Assembly (NCBI GenBank): GCA_002049455.2
Contig: KV918773.1
Location: forward strand, 124,001 to 188,000
DNA length: 64,000 nt
DNA from: Porphyra umbilicalis
Taxonomy: Eukaryota; Rhodophyta; Bangiophyceae; Bangiales; Bangiaceae
Direction of reading: 5' to 3'
This document shows, in pieces, positions 1-9,523 of this stretch (the first letter of the stretch is position 1; the number at the start of each line of letters is the position of its first letter). A program made the position numbers and the translations under genes. The notes below the pieces were generated by a model. That model searched no databases. It saw only the letters and a list, made by a program, of their open reading frames with translations, and was not told the DNA's origin.

Positions 1-12
1 GGGGTGGCAGCC

Positions 13-50
<38 letters not shown>

Positions 51-336
51 ACACCGCCCCGCCCTGCCGCCGCGCACGCGGCTGCCGTGACGCCCCGTGC
101 GCCGGGGCGGCCGGCGGCGGCGGCTGCGGTGGCGGGGCGGCCACGCGCCACGCTGTGCCGTCCGTGACGCGACGGCGGTCGACAGCCGCCTTTACGGAGG
201 CGGCCACCACAGGCACCGGCACCGCCCTCTTCCCCCTCCGTGCCACCCACCCGACCCGTGCCACAACAGCAGTGGCGGCGGAGACGGCGGCGGTGGCGGC
301 GTCCCCGCGCGGCCCTGCCACCACACTTGGACGGCC

Positions 337-1284
337 ATGGCCTCGTGCCGCCGCCTTCTCTTCACCGCCATCCTCGCTGCCGCCGTCACGGCCGCCGTCT
401 GCGTGGCGGACGGCCCCCCCGCCGTCGGCGGTGGGGTGGTCGGCGCGCCCGCCGCGACCGCTGCCACCGCCGCCGCCGCCGCCGCCGCCGCGTCCGCCGC
501 CGCGCCACCCGACGCCCGGCCACGCCGCCCGGCCGCGGGCACGCGGCGGTTGTGGAGACACCGCGGGGCGGCGGGGGCGACGGCAGTGACGGCGGCGGCG
601 ACGGCGGCGACTGCGGCGGCGAGAGAAGCGACGGCAGCGGCGACGGCTGCGATGGCGGCGGCGGCGGCGGCGGCAAAGGCGGCGGCGACGGCGATGACGG
701 CGGCGGCGGCGGCAGCCTCAGAGGCGGCAGCGACGGCAGCGGCGGCAGGAATGCCGGCACAGGCGCCGACGGCGGCACCGACGACAGTGGCGGCGGCACC
801 GGCCGCCGAAATGGCGGCAACGGTGCCGGCAGCGACGGCGACGACGGCGGCGACGGCGGCGGCCGGGGCAGTGGCGATAGGAACCGCGGAGCCCCTGACG
901 GCGGCAGCAACTGCAGTGGCGGCGGCAACGGCAACACCCCCAACGGCCGCGGCTGCGGCGGTGGCGGCAGCAACGGCGCCGACGGCGCCGATGGCGGCGG
1001 CAAGGGCGGTCGCGGTGGCAACGGCGACGCCCCCGACGGCGGCGGCAACGGCGATGGCGACGGCGACGGCAACCTCCCACGCTTGCCCCCTCCCAACCCC
1101 CACCACACACATCGACACGGGCGGCCTCGACCTCCAAGGCGACGACGATTGGGCGGCGGACCCGCCCCCCCCACGCCCATTTCCACTCGGCAGCGGCGTT
1201 GCGGGCGGCTGTGAGCCCCTTCTTCCCTCTTCCCCCACCCCCCCCCCGCCTACATTCTTAACGACGGCACTTGCGGGCAGCTGA
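337..1284 (+). CDS. Candidate exon with signal-peptide-like start, then Ala-rich low complexity
   Basis: From the ATG at 337 the frame begins MASCRRLLFTAILAAA, then a small-residue stretch and an Ala/Val/Gly run: a basic n-region, a hydrophobic core and a small-residue cleavage zone, as in a secretory signal peptide. After about 60 residues it enters the GGC/GCC minisatellite, where every frame is open, so the annotated end is only the next stop. A neighbouring frame reads as Gly/Asn/Asp-rich repeats and could be the true downstream exon if an intron lies between. Copies 2 and 3 of the repeat keep the same hydrophobic segment but have CTG in place of this ATG. Function unknown. A secreted Gly-rich or matrix protein is one guess; a chance frame in GC-rich DNA is as likely. 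Confidence 0.25.
   Translation: MASCRRLLFTAILAAAVTAAVCVADGPPAVGGGVVGAPAATAATAAAAAAAASAAAPPDARPRRPAAGTRRLWRHRGAAGATAVTAAATAATAAAREATAAATAAMAAAAAAAKAAATAMTAAAAAASEAAATAAAAGMPAQAPTAAPTTVAAAPAAEMAATVPAATATTAATAAAGAVAIGTAEPLTAAATAVAAATATPPTAAAAAVAAATAPTAPMAAARAVAVATATPPTAAATAMATATATSHACPLPTPTTHIDTGGLDLQGDDDWAADPPPPRPFPLGSGVAGGCEPLLPSSPTPPPPTFLTTALAGS
540..1085 (+). repeat. GGC-rich minisatellite in repeat copy 1
   Basis: Irregular tandem array built on GGCGGC with interspersed AAC, GAC and GCC codons. In one frame it reads as Gly-rich repeats with Asn and Asp (units such as GGGNG and GDAPDGG), in another as Ala/Thr/Val and, on the other strand, as Pro-rich. Equivalent arrays lie at about 6580-7480 (minus copy) and 10560-11340 (plus copy). 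Stops are absent in nearly all frames because of composition. Confidence 0.8.
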
Positions 1285-1313
1285 ATAGACAAATCGCGTC
1301 GCTCCTCAACGTC

Positions 1314-2258
1314 GTGGCCCTCGCACCCTCCCTTGCCGTCGACATGGCGGCGGCGGGGGCGCGGTCCCCTCCGCGCCCGCCCCCCAACATCGTCGTGCCG
1401 CGCTTGACGGCAGGCTCGGATACCCGGCGCAACGCGCAGGCGACGCAGCGCCCGACGGTAGCACCGCTCGCGTTGCCGCAGCCGCCGCCGCCGTTCCCGC
1501 CGCCGCGCGTCGACCGGCCGGCGGCGGGCGCGCCCACGCTCGCAGCAGCAGCGGCGGCGGTTTCGCCGCCGCCGCCGCCGCCGCTGCTGCAGACGCTGCC
1601 ACCACTACCCGCGGCAACGGTCCCCCCCCGGCCCCCCCGGCGCTTTTACTTTCACGGCGCCGCCGGAGCGGCGCCGGCGCCCGCGTGCGGAGGCGCCAAG
1701 CCCCTCAATGGCGCCGGAGGCTACTTCACGCTCTCGGGCCTAGTCCCCGCGCTCCCCGTCGCCGCTTCTGTCGGCACCCCCGCCGGGCGTTGCGTCGCCG
1801 CCGCGGCGGCAGCGCCAGGCGGCCTCCGCCTCCCCCCCAGCGCAAGCCTCGGGGGCACCCCGGGGGGCCCCCCTGTCCGCGCCGCCCGCAGCAGCTACCA
1901 CATCGACGCGGAAGTCGGGAGCATGACGGTCGGCCAGCCCGTTAGTTGGAGCGGCGCCCCGCGGGCGCCCCGGTCGCACACGCCAGGCCTTGGCTGGCTC
2001 CACCCCGCCTCGGCCGTTGCGGTCGGGGCGGCGAAGGCAACCGCGTCGGCCGGTCGGGTGCCCGCCGACGTGTTGCTCGTCGCCTCCCCGTTTCATCCGG
2101 GGTGGTGGGCGTGGCGGGGAGAGGCCGCGCTCGGCGCTGCCGCGCACCCACGGAGGTGGCGGCGACGGCGCGGATGCGCCCGCGGTTGGAACGGGGGGGG
2201 TCGGGGGGGGGGTGTAAGGCCACTGGGGTGGCAGTGCAGCCCGCGGTTTAGGGCGTAG
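1314..2258 (+). CDS. Unrecognised Ala/Pro-rich hypothetical protein (possible exon)
   Basis: A 314-codon frame beginning MALAPSLAVDMAAAG, open in phase back to about 1250, where it reads ...AYILNDGTCGQLNRQ. That upstream part and two internal stretches (around RRFYFHGAAG, and a segment with SSYHIDAEVG and ADVLLVASPFHPGWW) have mixed, protein-like composition unlike the flanking low-complexity DNA. The rest is Pro/Ala-rich and probably disordered. Most of it falls in the 1.1 kb present only in repeat copy 1, so it may be the part of the ancestral gene that the other copies lost. A pyrimidine-rich run with CAG near 1280 could be a splice acceptor. No family recognised. Confidence 0.3.
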   Translation: MALAPSLAVDMAAAGARSPPRPPPNIVVPRLTAGSDTRRNAQATQRPTVAPLALPQPPPPFPPPRVDRPAAGAPTLAAAAAAVSPPPPPPLLQTLPPLPAATVPPRPPRRFYFHGAAGAAPAPACGGAKPLNGAGGYFTLSGLVPALPVAASVGTPAGRCVAAAAAAPGGLRLPPSASLGGTPGGPPVRAARSSYHIDAEVGSMTVGQPVSWSGAPRAPRSHTPGLGWLHPASAVAVGAAKATASAGRVPADVLLVASPFHPGWWAWRGEAALGAAAHPRRWRRRRGCARGWNGGGRGGGVRPLGWQCSPRFRA

Positions 2259-3017
2259 ATGGGGGGGAGGGCGGCAAAAGACCGCCCGCAGGTGTAGGTG
2301 TGTTTTTGTGTGGGAGGGGGTAGGGGGCGGTAGGCCACTTCCTGCCGCGGGTTTGGGAGTACGTGGGGGGGGGGGGCGGGGGGCGGCCGCCGGCGGCGCG
2401 GCCGCTCACCTGGGACGGGTGACCACGAAGGTGGCGGCAGCGGAACGGGTGTAGGCGTAAGTTGGGGTGGAAGGGAAGGGGGGGTGGGGGTGTGTGTGGG
2501 AAGGGGGGGCACCACCTGGTGCTTTTTATGGACGCACGAACTGGAGCGTCCCCTGCGCCCTTTTCTTGTCCTGTACTACTCTTGGTTGCCTGTGATGGCC
2601 CCATTTTCGTGCACGCGCTGGGGAAATGACCTTTCGCCTGTGGCGGGTGAGTTGGCCAGGAGATACGTAGGAGGCACGCACCTGTGCTGAGGTTTACATG
2701 AACACAGATGCAGTGCAGGTGCACTATGAATGCAACCTGATAAATTCGACTTGGCCCTTGTACAGCCCCGACTCGCCGGGAGCCCCAGCACCGCATTTTG
2801 GAGGCAGTTAGGGCTGTGCTTCCGAAGACGACAGTGTCAGGGCGGTGTGCCCGGTGTCTGCGACAGTGTGTCTGACCACCCGAAACGGGTGCCAGACACA
2901 GCAGGCCGCTGATGTCAGGCTGTCAAGTGGCCTGCCTGGAAGGCAGCTCAAGTCAAGTGGCGCCAACTTCATGCAAGTGACGGCAAGTGGCGGCAAGCTC
3001 CATCCGTGACGGGATAA

Positions 3018-3435
3018 TGTTGAATCGCAGTGGGGATAGGGGTTGAGGGACCACGGTGAAGTGGTTGTCTGGCTTGAGCTTGTGTGTGTGTGTGCACACG
3101 TTCTTTGTTGGTTGTCCTAAGGATCTCCCGCCTCTCCCAACCGAGAGCACCTCTCAAATAGTGCCCACCGGCCCAAGTGCTCCCGCGTCTCGCGCCCACA
3201 CCGACGCCCACGCACTCGCACCAAATCGAATCACTCACCAAATCAAAAGCCACTAGAGCAAAGCGAAGATCAAATCCAAAACATGCCAAAAGAAACGCCC
3301 CAAGATGACCCAACACAAATGTGTGGAACTTGACCACGTCTTGCAAATGTACCATGTGGGGTACCATAAGGGTCACCGACCATCGTCCAACCGCTAACCG
3401 CCAGTGAAGTCGGCGACGAGCATCACAGTCCAACA
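3018..3435 (-). mobile_element. Solo LTR of copia family 1
   Basis: A 418-bp sequence with TG...CA ends, matching the LTRs of elements A and B along its whole length in minus orientation, including the CA/GT microsatellite and the conserved GGTACCATAAGGGTCACCG block. It is flanked on both sides by GATAA, a perfect 5-bp target duplication. No internal retroelement sequence remains, as expected after recombination between two LTRs. The empty site is visible in the two other copies of repeat X (near 5738-5745 and 12100-12112), so it inserted after the copies diverged or into copy 1 alone. Confidence 0.93.
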
Positions 3436-3709
3436 GATAACCGGCGGATGGCTGAACAAGAATTAGCGAGCCGTTAAGGCTTGAATGATTTAGGAAATAA
3501 GTGAATCAAATTATACATCCCCCCACCGCAGCCGGTCAAACGGATGATATTGCTTTGCAAAGAATCCATGCTTCTGGACTCACATATGACGACATTTGCA
3601 GGCCTGTCGTGCGAAGCTTTCGAAAATGCGATGGTCTGCGACATGCAGCCGAAGTGCAGTGAGATGCGGCTGAGATGCGGTGGGCGCGGCTGCCGACGAT
3701 GAGGCGGCC

Positions 3710-3987
3710 CTAGCAGTGCGACTCCCACAGCACCCACTCGCGGAAGCGCGCCACCTGGCGGCTGAAGCTGACGGTCAACTCGCCATCGCATCGCTCCGAG
3801 TGCACCTCGTGGATGCCGCCGTGCCAGTCCGCCATGCGTACGCCGTCCTGCATGCGCTCGCCCGCTGGCTCGTTCTGCGGGCCAGGCCCCGGCACCTTCG
3901 ACTGCGCCGGCACCTCGTCGTGGTCCGCGAACATGCCCTCGGCGTATCGCCGCAGCCCCGCTTTAACGCGTCGTGTGAGTGAGGCAC
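3710..3987 (-). CDS. Unrecognised C-terminal coding fragment
   Basis: Minus-strand frame ending at a TAG (3710-3712). It reads ...VRMADWHGGIHEVHSERC... and ends ...ARFREWVLWESHC. The balance of Trp, His, Glu, Phe and charged residues is protein-like and unlike the surrounding low complexity. An in-phase stop lies just upstream of about 3987, next to a TATAG that could be a splice acceptor; a neighbouring frame (3775-4032) also reads sensibly across 3960-4030, so a frameshift is an alternative. It ends 10 bp from the boundary of repeat copy 1. Some resemblance to the end of WYL-type domains is too weak to name it. Confidence 0.35.
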
Positions 3988-4299
3988 GCTATAGGCCAGC
4001 GCCGCCGCTTTCCCGGCAACCGCCATCCGCACGGGTCGGCAGCACGTCCACGCCGACGGCGTCCGCGCGTGCAGCTTCCACTGCCGCCGACCGCGTCGTC
4101 GTCCCCGTCGTTGCCGGCTGCCGCCGGCGCCCCGCGTTCTTCAACGCTGCCCCCTCCGGTCTCCGCGAGGCGGTATGCCCGCCCCGCTCCCGCTCGCCGC
4201 CGCGTTCTGCCCGCGCGCGCGCCCCAACGCGGTCCGCTTCGCCTGGTGACACCACCCTGCCCTCTCGTGCTGGCGACCCCCTCGCAGCTGTTCGGCCCG

Positions 4300-4734
4300 C
4301 GCGGCCCCGCATCCGTCGTTTCTGGCGGCTGACCGTCAGGTCTTGGCATAAGGGGGGTGTTGCATTCGGCAGGGGCTACGCCCAGTACTTATGCCGTTAC
4401 CGGGACTTGCGCCCGTCTCTCTTTTCCTGGAGTGGTGGCCTGTGGGACGGCTGTCCCTTTTTGAGAACCCCCCTCTATTCTGAACAGGGGTTACTCTTTC
4501 GTCTCTCTTTTTCGAAAGTTATCGTCTTGTTACGACGGCACCGGCCTTGGCCCACGCCGCCCCGTCTTTCTCGTCATCTAAACCGTGGCGTCCCTCTCCA
4601 GTCCCAGCCTTTGCGCGCCTTTCAGTCGTCTTGGTCCTCTCGGTAGGTACACCCTTTGGGTCCTTTCCTTTTGTACTGTCAGTGTCGCTGCAGCAATTTT
4701 GGTCGCGCCTTCTTTGTTGCCACAGACTGAGCCC
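4300..4734. other. Lower-GC, T-rich intergenic stretch
   Basis: A pyrimidine-rich sequence (many TTTCC, CCTTT and TTTTG runs) between the coding fragment at 3.7-4.0 kb and the tandem duplication at 4735. Short open frames are present but none has protein-like composition. No gene seen. Confidence 0.5.
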
Positions 4735-4990
4735 CTTTTGTGTTTTGCACTATCGGCGATTTTTCTAGTGGACGGTATCGTTCCTGTACATAAGGACAAT
4801 CGCGCAGAGTGCCTGGCGCGGCTTGGGCCGGTTCTTGTGGTCGGAATGTCGGCTGGCGCAGGTCATGTTGCTGTCCGATAGGGCGGCGGTCGTTTGTGTC
4901 CCTTTTGTTTTTTATCGCACTAACGGCGATTCTGTTTCTTGTGGACGGTAACGATACCTTCCACAATAAAACTCGCGCAGAGTGCTTGGG
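4735..4990 (+). repeat. Diverged tandem duplication, about 170-bp period
   Basis: Two blocks of about 80 bp, beginning at about 4735 and 4903, share CCCTTTTGT..., CACTA-CGGCGATT, GTGGACGGTA-CG and CGCGCAGAGTGC in the same order. A perfect 16-bp palindrome, ACGGTATCGATACCGT, follows directly at 4991-5006. Confidence 0.6.
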
Positions 4991-5081
4991 ACGGTATCGA
5001 TACCGTCGGTTCACGTGGACTTACATTAACTACAATGCAATTGCGGAAGTCTTGAGCTCTGCTCGGGAATTCCATTGGAGC

Positions 5082-5469
5082 TGTTCTCACACGCGGGCTC
5101 TTGGTGACTCAAGCTCGTGTATTCGTTGGCATTCCATTTTGTATGACTTGTACACGTTTGCACTTGATTTGTGTATCTCTTGGTGAGCTGCCCCGTTCTT
5201 GTGATGAGCTCAGGGAGATTGTGCGTGGCGTGGTGACTGGATTGTGCGGCGGTGGGCGGCTTAGCACAGCGAAGGCGCATGCTCCGCTTTGAGAGATGCG
5301 CCGCAGGCCCTGCACACGCGGAGAGTGAAAGTGCCTGGGGGAGCACTGAGAGCGGGTCTTTTCTGCCACTGGCAGAGGGGTCGCCTGGGATATATCAGGC
5401 GGTCCTAGTGGGACCAAGACAGCAATACAAGTGAACTAACGCATCCACCTGTCGACCTCCCGCTTTACA
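5082..5469 (+). mobile_element. Probable diverged copia-type LTR remnant (related to family 2)
   Basis: The last 35 bp (AACGCATCCACC...GACCTC...TTTACA) closely match the 3' end of the LTRs of element D. Upstream landmarks occur in the same order: a GAGCTC-GGGAGATT block, a TATA-like TATATCAG about 75 bp from the end, and a TGTT start about 390 bp upstream. No target duplication is evident, so the ends, especially the left one, are uncertain. It is best read as an old solo LTR or LTR fragment of a related family. Confidence 0.4.
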
Positions 5470-5478
5470 CGGCGTGAG

Positions 5479-7543
5479 ATCGTCGGCAGCCGCGCCCACC
5501 GCATCTCAGCCGCATCTCCCTGAACTTCGGCTGCATTTTGCAGACCATCGCATTTTCGGAAGCTTCGCACGACAGGCCTGCAGATGTCGTCATATGTGAG
5601 TCCAGATGCATGGATTCTTTGCAAAGCAATTTCATCCGTTTAACCGGCTGCGGCGGGGGGATGTGTAATTTGATTAATTTATTTCCTACTTCCTTCAAGC
5701 CTTCACGGCTCGCTTATTCTCGGTCAGGCATCCGCCGGTTATCCCGTCACGGATGGAGCTTGCCGCCACTTTCCGTCACTTGCATGAAGTTGGCGCCACT
5801 TGACTTGAGCTGCCTTCCAGGCAGGCCACTTGACAGCCTGACATCAGCGGCCTGCTGTGTCTGGCACCTGTGGGCGGGTGGGCAGACACACTGTCGCAGA
5901 CACCGGGCACACCGCCCTGACACCGTCGTCTCCGGAAGCACAGCCGTGGCTGCTTCTGAACTGCGGTGGTGGGGCCCCGGGCGAGTCGGGGTTGTGCAAC
6001 GGGCCAAGTCGAATTCATCAGGTTGCATTTATACTGCACCTGCACTGCATCTCCGTTCATGTCAACCTCAGCACAGGTGCGTGCCTTCCACGTATCTCCT
6101 GGCCAACTCACCCGCCACAGGCGTGGGCGTCATGTCCCCAGCGCGTGAACGAGAAAAATGGGCCCATCACAGGCACCCAAGAGAAGCACAGGACGACAAA
6201 AGGGCGCAGGGGAGGCGTCAGTTCATGCGTCCATGAAAAGCACCAGGTGGTGCCCCCCCTTCCCACACACACCCCCACCCCCCCCCCCGCCCCCACCCCA
6301 ACGTACGCCCACACCCGTGCCGCTGCCGCCACCGCCGTGCCCACCCGTCCCATGTGAGCGGCGGCGCCCAGTGCGGCCTCCCCCCGCCCCCCCGCCCCAC
6401 CTACGCCCAAACCCGCGGCAGGCCGTGGCCTTACGCTCCCAATTCCCTCCGCCCGAAGCACACACCTTAGACTGCGGACGTCCTCTTGCCGCCTTTCCCC
6501 CCATCCACGCACAAACGCGCGGCATGTGCTGCTACCTCAGTGGTCTGACACCCCCCCCCACACCCCCAGATTGAAACCGGGGCCGCCATCGCCGCCGCCA
6601 CCGCCGCTGCCGCCGCTGTCAAGGGCGTCGCTGTCGCCACCGCGATTTCCCTTGCCGCCAAGATCGGCGCCGTCGGCGCCGTTGCTGCCGACACCGCAGT
6701 TGCCGCCACCTTTGAAGGCGTTGCCGTTGCCGCCGCAACTTCCATTGCCGCCGCCGTTGGGGGCGTCGCCGTTGCCGCCGCCACCGCTTTCACCGCCACA
6801 GCCGTTGCCGCCGCCGTCGGGGGCGTCGCCGTTGCCGCCGCAACCACCCTTGCGGCCGACATTGGCGCCGTCGGCGCCGTCGCTACCGCCACCGCCGTTG
6901 CCGCCTCCTTATGGGGTTTCGCAGTTGCCGCCGCAAATGCCATTGCCGCCGCCGTTGGGCGCGTCGCCGTTGCCGCCGCAAATGCCATTGCCGCCGCCGT
7001 TGGGCGCGTCGCCGTTGCCACCGCCACCGCTTTTACCGCCGTTGTCGGGGGCGTCGCCGGTGACGCCGCGACCGCCCTTGCCGCCGACATCGGCGCCGTC
7101 GGCGCCGTCGCTGCCGCCACTGGCGTTTCCGCCGCCGTTGAGGGCGTTGCCGTTGCCGCCACCACTGCCATTGCCGCCGCCGTTGGGGACGTCGCCGTTG
7201 CCGCCGCCACTGCCGTTGCCGCCGCCGTCGGCGCCGTCGGCGCCGTCGCTGCCGCCACTGTTGCCGCCATTGCCGCGGCCGCGGCCGCCGCCGCCGTCGT
7301 CGTTGCCGCCGCCGGCGCCTATGCCGCCATTGCCGCCGTCACCGCCGTCGCTGCCGCCCCTGCCGCCGCCGCCGCCGCCGCCGTCGCCGCCGTCGCCGCC
7401 GCCGTCGCCCCTCTCGCCACCACCGTCGCCGCCGTCGCCGCCGCCGTTACCGCCGTTGCCCCGCCGCCCCGTGGCTGCTCCACAACCACCGCATGCCCGT
7501 GGCCGGGCGGCCTTGGCGGGCGTTGGGTGGCGGCGGCGGCAGA

Positions 7544-7575
<32 letters not shown>

Positions 7576-7986
7576 CGGTCGCGGCGGGCGCGCCGACCAC
7601 CCCGCCGCCGACGGCGGGGGGTACGTCCGCCACGCCGACGGCGGCCGTGACGGCGGTGGCGAGGAGGGCGCTGAGGAGGAGGCGGCGGCACGAGGCCAGG
7701 GCCGTCCACGTGTGGTAGCGGGGCCGCGCGGGGACGCCGCCACCGCCGCTGTCGTCGCCGCCGCCGCCGTTGTGGCAGAGGGCGGGTGGGTGGCACAGAG
7801 GAGAGAGAGGGCCGTGCCGGTGCCGGTGGTGGCCGCCGCCGTAAGGGCGGCCGTCCACGGCCGTCGCGTCACGGACGGCGCGGCGTGGCGCGTGGCCGCC
7901 CCGCCGCCGCCGCCGCCGCTGCCGGCCGCCCCGACGCGCGGGGCGTCACGGCGAGCCGCGTGCGCGGCGCTGGGGCGGGGCGGTGC

Positions 7987-8018
<32 letters not shown>

Positions 8019-8030
8019 AGCCGCCACACA
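5479..8030 (-). repeat. Dispersed repeat family X, copy 2
   Basis: Minus-oriented copy running from the shared 3' boundary (ATCGTC at 5479) through the lower-GC part (5479-6470), the GGC minisatellite (about 6580-7480 as GCC on this strand) and the coding-like block (about 7490-7905) to a GCC tract ending near 8030. It is nearly identical to copy 3 over 5479-7905, so the two make an inverted repeat of about 2.3-kb arms around a 2.2-kb spacer. The signal-peptide-like segment is present but begins with CTG where copy 1 has ATG. Long open frames on both strands are composition artefacts. Confidence 0.85.
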
Positions 8031-8430
8031 CCATTTCCTCGCCGTGACCGAGGGGAAGATCCCGCGAGTTCCCTCAAGACATACAGAAGTATTCCGATCT
8101 CCAGTTCGCCACGGAGTTGACAGAACTATTGAGAAAACAGCATCGAGCACTGATGTACAAATGACGAACGATTTCCATTCAAGAACAAGAAATCTGAATT
8201 CGAAAACGAGAAATAGCCGCCAAAGATGTGAACAAATACTCCGAGAGTGCAATTGTGGGATTCTACGGCCAATCACAGTGCTCATAGAAAACAGTTACAC
8301 GAAGAAGGACATACTGATAAACGACTTGTTCAAGGATGCTTAAGAATTGAAATATTCTCAAGAAAGTTTTTGAGCACGTGACTATTCTTGAGATCAGTTC
8401 TATGAATACTCTTCGGTAGTTCTTTGTGGC
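8031..8430. other. A-rich spacer segment, no gene recognised
   Basis: An abrupt drop in GC immediately outside repeat copy 2. One plus-strand frame crosses it to a stop near 8343 with Lys/Asn/Arg-rich composition, but nothing family-specific. The segment has no counterpart beside copy 3. Confidence 0.4.
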
Positions 8431-9186
8431 GTGCTCGTGCTTGACCGGTGCGGCGGCGGCCGTCCTGACTGTGGCGGCGGCAACGGACGCAGTTGCGAAC
8501 AGCTCGTCAGGCACGGCGACTCTTGTGGGCGAGACGACACACGTGTGGCCGTGACCGTGGCGACAGTCCACTCCATTGTCCGCCATGCCGCCGCCCGACT
8601 GTATGCCATCCCTTCGCCCCACTTTCCGCCTCGCCCCACCCCGCCGCGCCTCCCAGCCCCCGCATAACCCCCCTCCTAACCCGCCGCTGCCCCACAGGTG
8701 CCGCCGCTCTGGCCGGCCCCCTCTCCCGCATCGCCTCTTTTCCTCCCTCCCCCTCCCTTCGGTTTTGGCGGCGCGCTACCCGCCAAGCCCCATCCCCCCC
8801 GGCACCCCAACCCACCATGGGCGGCGGCAGCGGCACCGTCGGCGGCGCCACCCCCCCCCTTCGCCGCCCCCCTTGTCTGGAGGGGGCGGCTGGACGTGGC
8901 CGCCGTCGACGCGGACCTGGTGCCGCGCGTCGCCACCGTGCGCGTGGGCGACATTGCGGACGAAAATGACCAGGGGGGGTGGGCGGGTGGGGGGAAGGGG
9001 CGGGGAGGGGGGGGTGCGGCGGTTGGTGCACCCTACAGACGCGGACCTCCACGTACACACGTACGTGCTGGAGGGGGGTTCCGGCTGGAGGGGGGTTCCA
9101 CCGCCGCCGGTCGGGGGGGCGGCGCAGCCGACGGCGACGCGGGCCCCGACAGCGTTGCCCTTGACGGCGCCGAAATCAGAGCCTGA
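8431..9186 (+). other. GC-rich block with possible short exons
   Basis: Pro/Gly/Arg low complexity in most frames. Two short plus-strand stretches look protein-like: one reading ...DADLVPRVATVRVGDIADEN near 8895-8970 and one reading DADLHVHTYVLEGG near 9040-9080. The second follows a CCTACAG that could be a splice acceptor. They might be successive exons of one small gene, but no start, stop or family is clear. Confidence 0.2.
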
Positions 9187-9290
9187 ATCACTGCCAAACG
9201 TGTGATAGAGATGCTCTCAGACGGCCTCGACGGCCCTTTTTCTGAGGCTCGCGCACAGCCCAAGTCATACGGGAGTGTCTTGGCCGTGAG
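9182..9290 (+). repeat. Direct duplication, first copy
   Basis: About 109 bp beginning CCTGAATCACTGCCAA and ending TGGCCGTGAG; repeated at 9414-9523 with roughly 85-90% identity by eye and a period of 232 bp. The unit contains a GACGGCCTC/AGGCCC element. No open frame of interest. Confidence 0.75.
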
Positions 9291-9413
9291 ACCTCTGTTA
9301 GCATCTACATGTTTTTGCTGACATTGTACTGCATTGGATGAAATTTGATGACATCTCACCCGTCAGACCTCTTCCACGAGTGGAAGCTCTTCGGGTCCTC
9401 GCCACACCAAATT

Positions 9414-9523
9414 CCTGAATCACTGCCAAGCGTGTGATGGAAATGCCCTCAGACGGCCTCAAAGGCCCTTTTTTCGGAGGCTCGCGCACAGGCCAAGTCA
9501 TTCGGGAGTGTCTTGGCCGTGAG
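9414..9523 (+). repeat. Direct duplication, second copy
   Basis: Second copy of the 9182-9290 unit, separated by about 120 bp of unrelated sequence. The 9524-10126 interval that follows holds no recognisable gene. Confidence 0.75.

Larger units (their letters stand above)
1..3700 (+). repeat. Dispersed repeat family X, copy 1 (runs off the left edge)
   Basis: First of three related segments. It shares its opening GCC tract, a coding-like stretch around 130-540, a GGC minisatellite (about 540-1085) and a lower-GC 3' part (about 2185-3700) with the minus-strand copy at 5479-8030 and the plus-strand copy at 10127-12371. All three end at the same place, in a GCGCGGCTGC-x-GACGAT motif. Copy 1 differs by about 1.1 kb (roughly 1090-2180) that the others lack and by a solo LTR at 3018-3435. 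I see no reverse transcriptase or transposase, so it is either a non-autonomous element or a segmental duplicate of a gene. The shared 3' end and different 5' ends would suit a LINE-type mechanism, but there is no poly-A tail and no clear target duplication. Confidence 0.75.

Noticed and set aside
97-1292. Several long overlapping frames on both strands
   Set aside because: GGC/GCC repeats contain almost no stop codons in any frame. The Pro-, Ala-, Arg- and Gly-rich translations are shadows of one another; only the signal-peptide-like start was kept, at low confidence.
3710-3987. Naming the fragment a WYL-domain protein
   Set aside because: The resemblance is limited to a short end segment (DGELTVSF...REWVLWES) and lacks the W-Y-L residues.
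6526-8034. 374- and 295-codon frames over the GCC minisatellite of repeat copy 2
   Set aside because: Same composition effect, and the equivalent frames differ in phase and length between copies 1, 2 and 3.
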